From assembly GCA_002914805.1 (NCBI GenBank), contig JXTB01000154.1, forward strand, positions 2,376 through 66,375: a stretch of 64,000 bases of DNA, read 5' to 3'. The position numbers and the translations under genes were made by a program. This DNA comes from Parasponia andersonii (lineage: Eukaryota > Streptophyta > Magnoliopsida > Rosales > Cannabaceae). Numbering within the stretch: position 1 is the first letter of the stretch; each line of letters begins with the position of its first letter. Below the pieces are notes generated by a model. The model was given only the letters and a program-made list of their open reading frames with translations, ran no database searches and was not told the DNA's origin. Positions 54,101-64,000 of the stretch are shown piece by piece.

Positions 54101-54786
54101 CTAGTAAGCTCGGGATCCATCGAGCCCCAGATTTGCTGTTAGCCAATTACATACTTCGTCAGTCTCTTCAGGGACGGTATAATGGCCTAGCCTGCAATTT
54201 GGAATAAGACTTTCATGGCATTGTGACTAAGAAATAACCAAACATTATAGTCCCAGAAGGGAAAGTCAGTAAATACCCGTTATAGGTTCTAAATGTGAGA
54301 TTTTGAAATCCCGTTGAGCTCAAGGTCTGAGCAGATTTATCTCCATGGTGATATGCAACAACATCGTCAACTGAAAGAATGGGTGTCAAATTAATTAGTA
54401 GTAGAAAAGGACTTTTATCACACACGTCTAAGGTAGTCAAAAATGAGTGTGAATTGAATCTCAATACACAATGATAGCTCGCATTCTAGTTGGAGTAAAA
54501 AGCTTTACCTTGAATTTCCAGAAGTATAAACAAGCAAAGCATTCATGTGTATATCTAATTACACGCATCTATATATGTTTATTACATTAGAAGCTGCGCC
54601 TTAATTATAGCAGCTCATGGCTACTTCAGCATGACCCAAAAATGGTCTCCTACAAATAAAATTAAACTTAAAGTACAAATATAAGAAAAGATGACTACCT
54701 AAACCATGGCACATCAAAATGGGAACAGATGCTGCACGCCTTGCAGCCTCTACTGAACCTTCCATGCGACTCCTCAAGGTTCTACA

Positions 54787-54824
<38 letters not shown>

Positions 54825-57800
54825 AATTCACTTTTTAACAATAACTTAAAGTGTATAGAGGTTGCTTTCTTTGAATTTTGCTTGTGTATATTAGTGCATT
54901 TGTGCGTGTAAGATAGAAGCTGAACCTTGAGCATGGAAGCCAGCCACTTAGACCAACGACTGCACTTAGGTTGACTGGATACAGATTTCCATTACCATAT
55001 TTCCCCAGAACACGACATGTTGCAGAATAGAGGGCAGTGGCAGCACCCATGCTGAAGCCTCCAATACCTAGTTTGACTGTTCATAATATTAAACCTATAT
55101 AAGTTACAAAGCAATGGTATTTCCCAGACAAAAGTATCATTTTACAGTGTAACCCGGAACTTGTAAAAACATTCATGATTCACCTATGCACATCGTAATA
55201 TCACAATACCAGGCTTTACTCCACATCTATGAAACACAGGCTCAAGTTAAAATTACACTATGTCCACGTGCCCCCAGAAAAGAGAAAATAAGATCCGCAA
55301 TCACTTAGGAAGAATATCCAAAATTCTCCAAGGTGTTATATCAGTGCATTATTCTTACCATTTTCCAACAAATTTCTAATAGCCTAAACCAGCATCCAAC
55401 TCCTAGTCCTTTTCTTATTCTTTCCTTCTTTCTTTCTTTTTTTTTTTTTCTTTTTCATCTGGCTGTAGGCCAAGGCTTAGAAAGAGGGACCTCTGCCACT
55501 CCGCCACCCCCTCAGGAAGGACTCCTCGTGTAATTATGAATTGACATAATTATGATCGCATATTTCTCCTAATAACAGGAAACAAGATAAAAAGGCTAGA
55601 AAAGCTCTCTGGAACCTCAGAACTCTTTTTTTTTTTTTTTTATCCTTTTTCACTATGCTGAAGATGATATGCACACACACACATAATCTCAATTATCTTT
55701 TTTCGAACTACTTTGTTGTATGTATTCATGACAAAAATGTTAATAAAAGAGCTTCAGAAGCTTTCAAAGAAGAAACATACTATCGGCAGGCTCAGTTGAT
55801 AAAAGATTTGCTACATGCGCTGCTGAAGCATCTAATCCTTCCAAATCATCCAGAGCATCTTCTGAAATATCCCCCATGTCAAACCCTGATATAAATCATT
55901 CGAATATTTCAAGCATGTTGCATAGGCCTGTAGGGTTATATTAGAACAAGAAATCTGAACAAACAATTAAGAGCTTTCTTGGCATGTTGCTTGAGAAATC
56001 TTTATCATCCATTTCACTTTTGAAAAAAAAACAAAAAAATATAAATATTGCCAAGCAAGCCCTAACATTTTGGATTTAAGATTGAATGACATTTCTTTAG
56101 TATTATCATTATTATTATTTTTTTCAGACAGACAATGCCTATATAATAAAGCTGTAGCCACCAAATGTAATGGTGTTTTCAACCCAAAGTAGATACAAAT
56201 TCCAGTAGGAATAAATCTTACAAGCAGTGCAAGGAAATCCACCATATAATGCTACGGGCCGAGTAGGAGCAGTAGGACAAATCCACTTAATCTGCAAGAT
56301 AAAAATTCAAGAGAAAGGAACTTACAATTAGATAAACCATGCACCAGTATATTCTGTGGCCATTGAAGGTTTGGAATGCTGAAATCATATGTTGCATTAG
56401 TATTACAGCTACCATGAAACTTAAAACAATATCCTTACATTTGAAAGAGGAAGGGTTTCCAAAAGCTGGGACCAACTGCAAAAAGCAGGATAAGAATGTT
56501 CAGCGTAGCCATATATGGTTACCCTAAAAAGAGCTCAAGAATGTGCTTAGCAAAATATGAGAATCCAACTGCTAAGAAGGTCGTCGTCCAGACTCCAGAC
56601 GGATTAAGATTAGTAGGTTATTTAAGAAAAACTAGTTAAGAGTACTTTTCAAAAGAAATTATACGATTTGGGGAGCACACTCAAGGTTGAAAATAGACCT
56701 AGAAATAATTGTATAATCCATATGTATCCAATATTAGTGTTTCAGCCACTTTGATTAATCATATTTTTTAAGAGAGAGAGTTCAAAACTCCAGCAATAGT
56801 ACAGTATACGCCATTGATGAATAATATATACTACGTTCAAAGGACAACATCCATATGTATCCAATATTAGTGTTTCAGCCAATTTGATTAATCATATTTT
56901 TTAAGAGAAAGAGTTCAAAACTCCAGCAATAGTACAGTATACGCCATTGATGAATAATATATACTACGTTCAAAGGACAACTAAACCAGTGAAACAGTGG
57001 TCCCCTATTCTAGGCTCTGGCAAGCATATAGACAAACCTGGATTCGAGGCTTCAACATAAGTTAGAATCAGATGTGAAGATGGAAGAAAATGACAGCTAA
57101 TTATTTTTTAGTTCACGGCAATAATGCTCTATCCCATCAAATCGACTAGTTTGAGAATCTTCTAAAAGAGACAGTTCTAGAATTTAACTAAAGAACAATC
57201 TTCTCCACCACAACAAGACAAGCCTTTGACATTCTTCTTTTCATTTTAAATATTTTATTTTTGTTTTTATTTTGTGCAGAGCAAAAAAAGTCCACCATCC
57301 TCATAAAGGCAAGTGCATGTAACATAAAACAAAAAATAATGAACTCAAACTAGATGACATTCATAAAGAGGGAATATCATATTCATGCAGATCATTAAAT
57401 AAACTTAAGTTTACCAATCTCAAAACTGTTTATCCATGCACGTCAAGAGAAACCAGGATTAAGCAAGACACAATAATTATATTGCAGGTCTAAGGTCTAT
57501 AAGACAAGCTACGATCTAATCAAGTTAGGAATTTCATTCCAACTAACAACTAGCTAATTACAAGGACAAGAGTTTGCCTACAAGGAAAAATCAATTGGTA
57601 ACTAGCTTCTTAAGATCACAAGTGCACATCTCACACAATTAAAATTATGAATCAAGCAAAAGAATACCATTATTACCTTGAGCCCTTGTCGCCCAGACCA
57701 TGTAGCCAAACTATGGTTGCCTGGTGCTTTCCTTTAGGCCTGACCACATGAGTCCTTCCAAACTCAAATGTCCTTCTAGCAGTTCTACTACCTGCTTTAT

Positions 57801-57981
57801 AGCACCAAAACCCATACAATAGAAGGTCAAAAGATGAAGAAACCGGCCAGACCCCAGAACTATCAGAAACATTGTTTAGTGATAAACATTATAGTTCACA
57901 TAAACAGAGGATTAACATGAGGAGAAACAGAATGTACTTCAAAAACTAACCAGAACCAATACTAGAGTTGTTGTTGCTCAT
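54101..57981 (-). CDS. Acyl-protein thioesterase-like alpha/beta hydrolase
   Basis: Nine coding exons give 258 residues: 57981-57951, 57791-57677, 56475-56439, 56291-56222, 55885-55781, 55076-54926, 54781-54699, 54370-54277, 54191-54101. All introns are GT-AG. Family landmarks: VVRPKGKHQATIVWLHGLGD, WSQLLETLPL, IKWICPTAPTRPVALYGGFP, WFDMGDISED, the nucleophile motif GGFSMG with Ser128, HGLVDDVV with Asp199, and GLGHYTVPEE with His232: a complete catalytic triad. The family removes acyl groups from proteins or lysophospholipids; this plant branch (Arabidopsis At5g20060 type) is cytosolic or membrane-associated. No signal peptide. A likely leader intron acceptor (CATTGCAG) lies at about 58034, and a CT-rich putative first exon near 58730-58820. 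Exon 7 could also use a donor three to four bases away, but the chosen one keeps the frame and family sequence. Confidence 0.95.
54789..54822. repeat. (GA)n microsatellite in hydrolase intron 6
   Basis: About 16 GA units directly upstream (in gene sense) of the exon 7 acceptor; on the gene strand this is a CT-rich polypyrimidine tract. Confidence 0.95.
56718..56981. repeat. 133-bp tandem duplication in hydrolase intron 2
   Basis: Units start CCATATGTATCCAATATTAG at 56718 and at 56851 and differ at only a few bases (for example CCAC/CCAA and GAGAG/GAAAG). A recent event. Confidence 0.95.
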
Positions 57982-59404
57982 TCTTTTGCACCCCAATATA
58001 TGGAATATGCAAAGGTTTTAAATGAGTTCCTGCAATGAAGGGGAATGAATATTGCCATCTCTATTTATAATCGAAATGAAGGGTGAAAATGGAATAAAAC
58101 CCATGAATCTACATCAGTCACATCTTCCATACACACCAGTTACACACCGTCTGAATGAAATATCCTAAAATATTATGAGAAAATGAAAGGGCACCCATTA
58201 AAGGAGAAGGGACAGCAAAAGCAAAGAGTCTTTTATGAGCAAAGAATCCACGACATTCAAAAAATGAAAATGAGCTGCGAGAGTCTGAGCTACCAATGCA
58301 CACAGATAGAGAAAGAGAGAATCTATGCTTGTGGACAGTGGTTAAAGTAAAGCAATTCAACTACAGCAACCCAAGAATATAACAATAAATGGGTACATAA
58401 ATCAAAAAAAGAAACTCATTTTTCCTCGAAAGGATTAAAGTGGTCGTTTTTATATTGTCATTGATGTTTAACCAATATAATGTTAGTGATTGACAGATAC
58501 CCATTAGCTTAAAAAACCAAAATTTGAAAGGTTTATCGGATAATAAGGCAATAAAGTGTCACAATTGCAGAAAAAGAAAAAATCTGGAAGATATATACAT
58601 TTATGTATATATATAAACACATATGTATACATATGTTCAAATGGAAGTCACTCTGAAAGAGAAGTGGGGTTTTTTTTAGGCTTTAGGCTTTTTGTACCAA
58701 CCTGGGGTGGTGTGGAACCAAATCAAAAGATATTCTCTCTCTTCACCCCTCTCCCCCCTCTTCTCTCTCTCTGCCTTTCTTTGTCTTCCAAAACTCTCTC
58801 TCAACCTTTTTTTTTTCTTTTGTTTGTTCATACGGACGACTCTCTTCAGAGCAAGCCCAACCACAAGAGGCATTTACCAAAATACTTACGAAAAATAAGA
58901 AATATATATTTTTAGCTACGATATTCCATTTCTTTTGACAGACTAATAAGCCCTTCAAATTTCTGACACTTGAAAAGAGATTCTAATTTTAGTCCAGAAA
59001 AAGGAAAAAAAAAACATAAAGAATTTTAATATAAGTGGAAATATTTTTCTTGTTAATAGGACCTCAAGGATAGTGTTTCTATTTTATAAGAGTAAAGAAA
59101 ACAATGTTGCCAAAATATCAAATTTCGTTAAATCAAAAAGGGGGGAAAAAAAAAAACACTTGTAGCTATCACCTTCATTTCATACCGTGACATTGCCTAA
59201 TTGGTGCACCGTCAGACTCTAAAGTATATTTAGGTGGGTCCAATTTACATTTCTTTTCGTGAACCACATTTTTAATTTTTAATTTTCTCTCGGCGAAAAG
59301 GAAAAAATTATTTATTTTTTTTTTTTTAAATTATATTGGGTAGTCTCATATAGATTTTCTTTTTTCCTAAATGTTCTTACATAGAATTTAGTAAAGAAGA
59401 AAGA
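57982..59404. other. Leader and promoter side of the hydrolase gene
   Basis: It holds a probable 5'-leader intron and a pyrimidine-rich first exon (CTCTCTCTCTTC-type tract near 58735-58800 on +, i.e. GA-rich on the gene strand). Beyond 58900 it is AT-rich DNA with nothing recognised. Confidence 0.4.
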
Positions 59405-60265
59405 TAGCTACTTTATGCTTCGCAAGTCTTGGTAAAGAGTAAATACATTGTTTATAGTTCATACGTAAAAATTACCCTGATTTTTAATTTTTCTGCAAAA
59501 AAATATCTTAATTTTTAAATTTTTGCAAAGTAATACTCTCAATTTTAAATTTTGGTAAAATAAGACCCTAACTTTTAAATTTCTCAAAAATGATATCTTT
59601 ATTTTTTAAATTTTATAAGTTAATATTCTAATAATTAAAATTCTTACAAATTAATATACTAATATTTTAAATTCTTATACATTTATACCCTTGATACCAA
59701 TTAGTTGATTTTAATAATAAAAAGATAGTTGTAGTTCTCGTTAACTTAATAAAAATTTATTAAATAATAATAAAATTTCAGAAAATATTTATAGTTAGAT
59801 TATTTAACTTTGGATTCAAAAAAGAAAAATAAAAAATTAGAATGAGAGATAAAAATTGTTAATTATAAGAAAAAAAAAGGAAACATGAGAAGTAAAAAAA
59901 ACTTGTGCTTTTTTCGCAATTAACTAAAAAAAAACTATAAAATAATTTCTGATAATATATTATATTTTTAATAAGTTAATGAGAGGCATTAGCATCTTTT
60001 AATCTACTTATAGTATAAATTTACAAAAAAAAAAATAAAAATTAAGAGCATTAATTTGCATAAATTATAAATATTCAGATATTAATTTGCATAATTCAAA
60101 ACTAAGGATAATAATTTGTAAAAATCATAAATACGAGGATATTAATTTGCAGATTTTGAAAAATAGGTTATTAATTTGGATAAATTTTAAAACCAATGTA
60201 TTTTTTGCAAAAAAATTAAAAGTGAGTATTTTTATGTAATTATGTAATTCATCCTTATACCTTAT
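59405..60265. mobile_element. Foldback element with repeated arm units
   Basis: The left arm (59440-59700) consists of repeated units of 25-35 bp such as TTTTTAATTTTTCTGCAAA and TTTTTAAATTTTTGCAAAG. The right arm (60020-60262) carries the inverse of these units (CATTAATTTGCATAAATTA, GATATTAATTTGCAGATTTT). Outer ends pair loosely (CATACGTAAAAAT... / ...ATTTTTATGTAATTATG). It has no coding capacity and fits a foldback or Mutator-like non-autonomous element. Confidence 0.6.
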
Positions 60266-61014
60266 ATGCATTGTCGTATGACAAGTTTCAAACCGAGATT
60301 GCCACTTGCCACCGTTGTGAAGGACAAAAATTAAATACAAGCCTTAGTTTCTCTTTTTTACACCATCTATCTAAAATGTCTTATATCGATATATTTAATT
60401 ATGGTAAAATTAGTGAGTTAGCGTAACAGTAAATCAATGATTGATTAAGCTCAATATGATGGGTATAAATTAATTAAATAGAAAACATATTACTCAAAAT
60501 AGAGTAATGACATTAAATAATCGACACATTGTGCAAATACCCCGAACTTAAAGACATAAACGAAATTTAAAAGAAAACCTAGACCGCTATTTGTTGAGAC
60601 AGTCCAAATCAAACTTTATAAAGGGAAAGGAGTTTCTTTTGTCGAGAAAAAGAAGAATAGCTTTTTTTTTCAATTTGGCGTTTTATTTGGAGATCTTTGG
60701 TCCAAATACTCTCAACACTTCTACAATATACTTCTCTAATAAAAGTAAAAAATAAAATAAAACCCTTAACCTTTTGTTTATAAAATCTTAATTTGAAAAC
60801 TTTGCAGAGTAGAGTTCAGTATCACCTAAGGCACAAATAGCGTAATGCTTCTAATATTAAAGAAAACTCCAAAAACAAAAGTTTGTTGTGAACTCAAATT
60901 ATTTAATATTTTTTGGTATCGATCTCATGTCCAATCGATGACTTGATGACATCTCAATTAAAATTTGAAATTACTACCAAATATGTAAAGAAAAAATAAA
61001 ATGAGATTGTATTT
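60266..61014. other. AT-rich intergenic region
   Basis: No gene or repeat recognised. Confidence 0.4.
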
Positions 61015-61510
61015 CAATTTTTTGTCCTATTAAACTCCTGTATTTTAAGAAATATAGAAAAAAACCTCCACTGAATTTAAATTTTATTACAAAATGTCTT
61101 GTATTTGACCATTTTTATAATCTGACATTCGCATGTTAACTAACTTGGAAAAATTAACGTGAAATGACAAAATTATTAGGGATAGTAGATTTAGGTTTAT
61201 GTTATATTTTACGTTATATCTATAATTGTTTGGAAACAATTTTGGCACTTATATGAGGTCATTTGAAAAAATTTGAAAATATTGTTTGGAAGTTAATGTG
61301 GAAAATCTTTAAAATTTATTTTAAGTCTAAATCTACACTTGACTGTGACTGATTTTTCATTTTCCGTCAATTTTCCTAATTTTGATGATATAAGGATCAA
61401 AAGTAGTCAAATTATAAGGGTTTTTGTAATTAAAAATCAAATTCAAATGAGTTTTTTCATATTTCTTAAAACAAAAGGTTTTGTTAAGAAAATATATAAT
61501 ACAATATTGC
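61015..61510. mobile_element. Long-terminal-inverted-repeat element
   Basis: The left arm (TATTTTAAGAAATATAGAAA, then CCTCCACTGAATTTAAATTT, then TTTGACCATTTTT) is mirrored at 61380-61480 (AAAAGTAGTCAAATTATAAG...CATATTTCTTAAAACAAAAGG). The arms are about 100-150 bp. Non-coding; the short frame at 61339 lies in the right arm. Confidence 0.6.
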
Positions 61511-62719
61511 CATTTTATGATGTTTTCACTACTTTAATTTTATTATTTTCAATTTAATTATTAAAAAAATGTCATTAATTTATTAATTAGACGTGAATTC
61601 GGACACTACAATTAAATAGAAGGTATAAATTCGCTTATTATTCTTTGAAAAAAAAATGAACGTTTCGCGGTGACTATACACAAATCTTCATGGATCTCTT
61701 GCCAAGAAATTATTTATGTATTTATCTTTTAATCAAAAAAAGAAAGAAAGAACTTATGTATATTATGATGAAAATATGCCTATAGAATTCACATTTATAA
61801 AACTTGTGGTTTGTTGCTTTTAAGTTGTCAACTCTTTTCATGCCAAATAAATAAAAACAGAATCAGTGGTAATTAATAAATACAGGAGAAAAGTTCGTTC
61901 CCATTATCTAATGCCTTCCGAATAATCAAAGGTAGGAACTAATTAAAAAGATCTTGTGCCGCTTTCTAGCCTTGTTTAACATATTATAACAACATTATGC
62001 CGATACCCCTATATGCTTTTGCATAAGATTATAAATTGTTTAAGTACGATATTAATATGTAATCAAATTGCTACCCTAGGAGTTGTTCAAAAATGGAGAT
62101 TAGACTAAAAGTTAACGATGATTTTATACGGTATGTCGGGCATTTTTTGGAATTTTAAATAGTTTTCTAGATTCCACATGTTCTTTGGCCTTTGCTTTGC
62201 AGGGTTTTCCTAGACTCTCATCCAGGTTCACTAGGGTTCAGTTTCTATGTGCCAGCTTCGTGCTTTATTCAGTCAGATTAATTAATCAATTGATGCATGG
62301 TATTTTATCAAACATCAAGGACATTTTATATTAATGTGTGTGAATTGATTATATATGAATAAGAGGGGCTCATGTGGTTTTGAGGGCCCATGGATTTTTT
62401 CGACATGCACGCAACACAGTTTTTTTTCCTTTTTTTTTGGGAAGTGCAAGACAAAGTTTTGAGATTTGTAGAGAAACAAGGATTATTAAAAGCATATCGT
62501 AGAAAAAAGGACATATATATTTAATTTATTTTTTTTTAGGTAAAACATGGAAATTCAAATGTACTTTTAGTTAATTTCCAACCTCATATTTTTTTTTTCG
62601 AACTTCCACGGAAAGAGAAAAATTGAAATAAAAAAGAAAGAAAAAAAGAGACACTTAGTTATAAGGGAATATGAACTTAATCTCTCAAGGACTAAAAATA
62701 AGAATAAAAATTAAAATAA
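61511..62719. other. AT-rich intergenic region
   Basis: No gene recognised. Confidence 0.4.
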
Positions 62720-63310
62720 AAAAATGATAAATTAGTGAAATTTATAACTAGGCTTCCTAATACAATTACTATAAACAAAATAAGAAATAAAATGAGAAAT
62801 AAAATGAGGGACAGACCACCACCAAGTAGGACATACTATAGAATGTGCTCGAGAAGTCAAAAAACTAACAACGCAATTACTCTCATGATAAATATAGATC
62901 ATGACAAGATCCATATAAGCAATGTACCCTAATACCTTAGACCAAACTGATCTTCATCGAAAAGGAACTTTTAAAGAATGAAACAATAAGATGGAAACTA
63001 TATAAACGTAATCACTCTCCAATTAGAGACACTTTCAACTATACGTTTAGGCAAAATCAATCACATAAATTGTCACTGCTAACTCAACCTCAAAAGCATA
63101 ACTTACTCTTAAAAGAATAAAGATTTAATTACGAATAAACCCATAATAGGTCCTAAACATCTATGAGCATCAAAAGCAAAACCATCAGTATTGACCTTAA
63201 TTTATGAATGAGGAGGAGCTCTTAAGACAACTTCAATAATATTAAGCATCTTCTGAGGCCTACCTCTGACACGAAGTTCCCTTAAAATCATAAGCTCTAT
63301 CATAGAATTA
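62720..63310 (-). pseudogene. LINE-type RNase H domain remnant
   Basis: On the minus strand, with several stops and frameshifts, this reads like the C-terminal RNase H domain of plant non-LTR retrotransposons: APPHS-IKVNTDGFAFDAH (the first catalytic Asp in VNTDG), YAFEVELAVTIYVIDFA (catalytic Glu in E-x-EL), LESDYVYIV (second Asp), then a HIYHESNC block (the usual H-x-REGN) and a terminal TWWWSVPHFISHF. All four catalytic blocks are in order but the reading frame is wrecked. The reverse-transcriptase part is not seen to the right. Confidence 0.82.
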
Positions 63311-64000
63311 AATATATTACCTAAAACTAGAGACTCGGCCTTATATAAATGTATATAATATTTGTGTATAAAAGTTACGTGGTATACATATGTATATGTA
63401 TTACATATCGAAGGATACCCTTGTTTGATTTTAGTATTTTACATAGAAAAGGCATCGCTATCGGATTTTTATGAGATTTCTAAATGAAATAATAATTAAA
63501 CAAATATATATATGTATATATGTATATAAAGAATAATGCACTGCTAGAAGTGACCTAATATTTAGGAATAATCATATATGCATAGAAATTATGGAAAATA
63601 CATGATCACATCATAAATATAGCAGAAAATTTAGCGGATTTAGGTTTTAAAATTTTCATAAAAACAACTTTTATAACCATAGAACATGCATAGATCATAT
63701 ACATGATCATGTATAACATAAATCAAATCTCGATGTATAAATTCTAGAGATACAATTTAGAGTTTTCCTCTTGTAGTATACTTCTCTTTGATCTCCTTGT
63801 TGATGGTGATTAAATCTTCAACTCTAGATCTTCTTGTCTATACTCATGCTCTTAGTTGATGAGGCGAGTAGGCACCAAGTTGAATCATTTGTTAGAAAGT
63901 GATTAAGGATACTTCCTTGACCTTCTAGTCATAAAAATTTGAGACGAGTACGTGAAATTTCTAGAAAACTAGTTTTTTCTTTTCCGGATGAGTATGACCG
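63311..64000. other. Unassigned, possibly LINE or LTR debris
   Basis: Continues past the LINE remnant with no readable domain. AT microsatellites (near 63505) and repeated ATCATATACATGATCATG-like text are visible. Confidence 0.35.

Noticed and set aside
53884-54207. 107-codon plus-strand frame
   Set aside because: It is antisense to the last exon and 3' end of the hydrolase gene and has no family resemblance.
55455-55530. Minus-strand GTGGCGGAGTGG resembling a tRNA A box, with an A-rich tail
   Set aside because: No B box at the expected distance; left as intron sequence of the hydrolase gene.
58556-58958. Overlapping frames on both strands near 58.6-58.9 kb
   Set aside because: They come from a CT-rich leader-like tract of the hydrolase gene and show no protein-like features.

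Overview
This window is nuclear DNA from a flowering plant, almost certainly a eudicot. It is AT-rich and has spliced genes with GT-AG introns. It also carries plant-specific families (DUF247, S-domain receptor kinase, RanBP2-type zinc-finger protein, TSO1/CPP protein) and many decayed Copia, Gypsy, Helitron, LINE and MITE remnants. I cannot name the species. Exons were rebuilt by eye from splice sites and reading frame, because the multi-exon genes do not appear as single open frames.

Layout. 1-5642 is a nested retrotransposon scrapyard: the end of a Gypsy-type LTR, a Copia reverse-transcriptase fragment on +, a Copia gag with primer-binding site and 1.34-kb LTR on -, then the 3' half of a second Copia element with its short 3' LTR. 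That LTR abuts a DUF247 pseudogene (5643-6863). A single-exon gene for an unnamed 422-residue plant protein follows on - (7264-8532). About 7 kb of AT-rich intergenic DNA with one MITE leads to a two-exon gene for a triple RanBP2-type zinc-finger protein (15906-16741, -). Another 7 kb holds a second MITE copy and a pair of larger inverted-repeat elements. A complete seven-exon S-domain receptor-like kinase gene (23639-29112, -) encodes 833 residues and has one GC-AG intron.

29-42 kb is gene-free: two related Sire-type Copia LTR regions (31.4-36.5 kb), a Helitron helicase fragment (36.7-37.1 kb), a MITE, and a 3-kb segment flanked by diverged direct repeats. The CPP/TSO1-like CXC gene (42486-48986, +) has eleven coding exons and encodes 962 residues. 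It has E2F-like promoter motifs, upstream ORFs and an hAT-like insertion in one intron. Downstream lies a broken exon copy of the next gene, then that gene: a nine-exon acyl-protein-thioesterase-like alpha/beta hydrolase (54101-57981, -) of 258 residues. The last 5 kb holds two foldback elements and a decayed LINE RNase H domain.

The genes do not form a pathway; each acts alone (signalling receptor, cell-cycle/chromatin DNA-binding protein, protein depalmitoylase-type hydrolase, RNA-binding-type zinc finger). I found no convincing previously undescribed system. The best leads are the unnamed gene at 7.3-8.5 kb, an unexplained coding-like island at 53.35-53.83 kb, the LTR minisatellite and repeat structures, and the direct-repeat-bounded non-coding segment at 38.9-41.9 kb.
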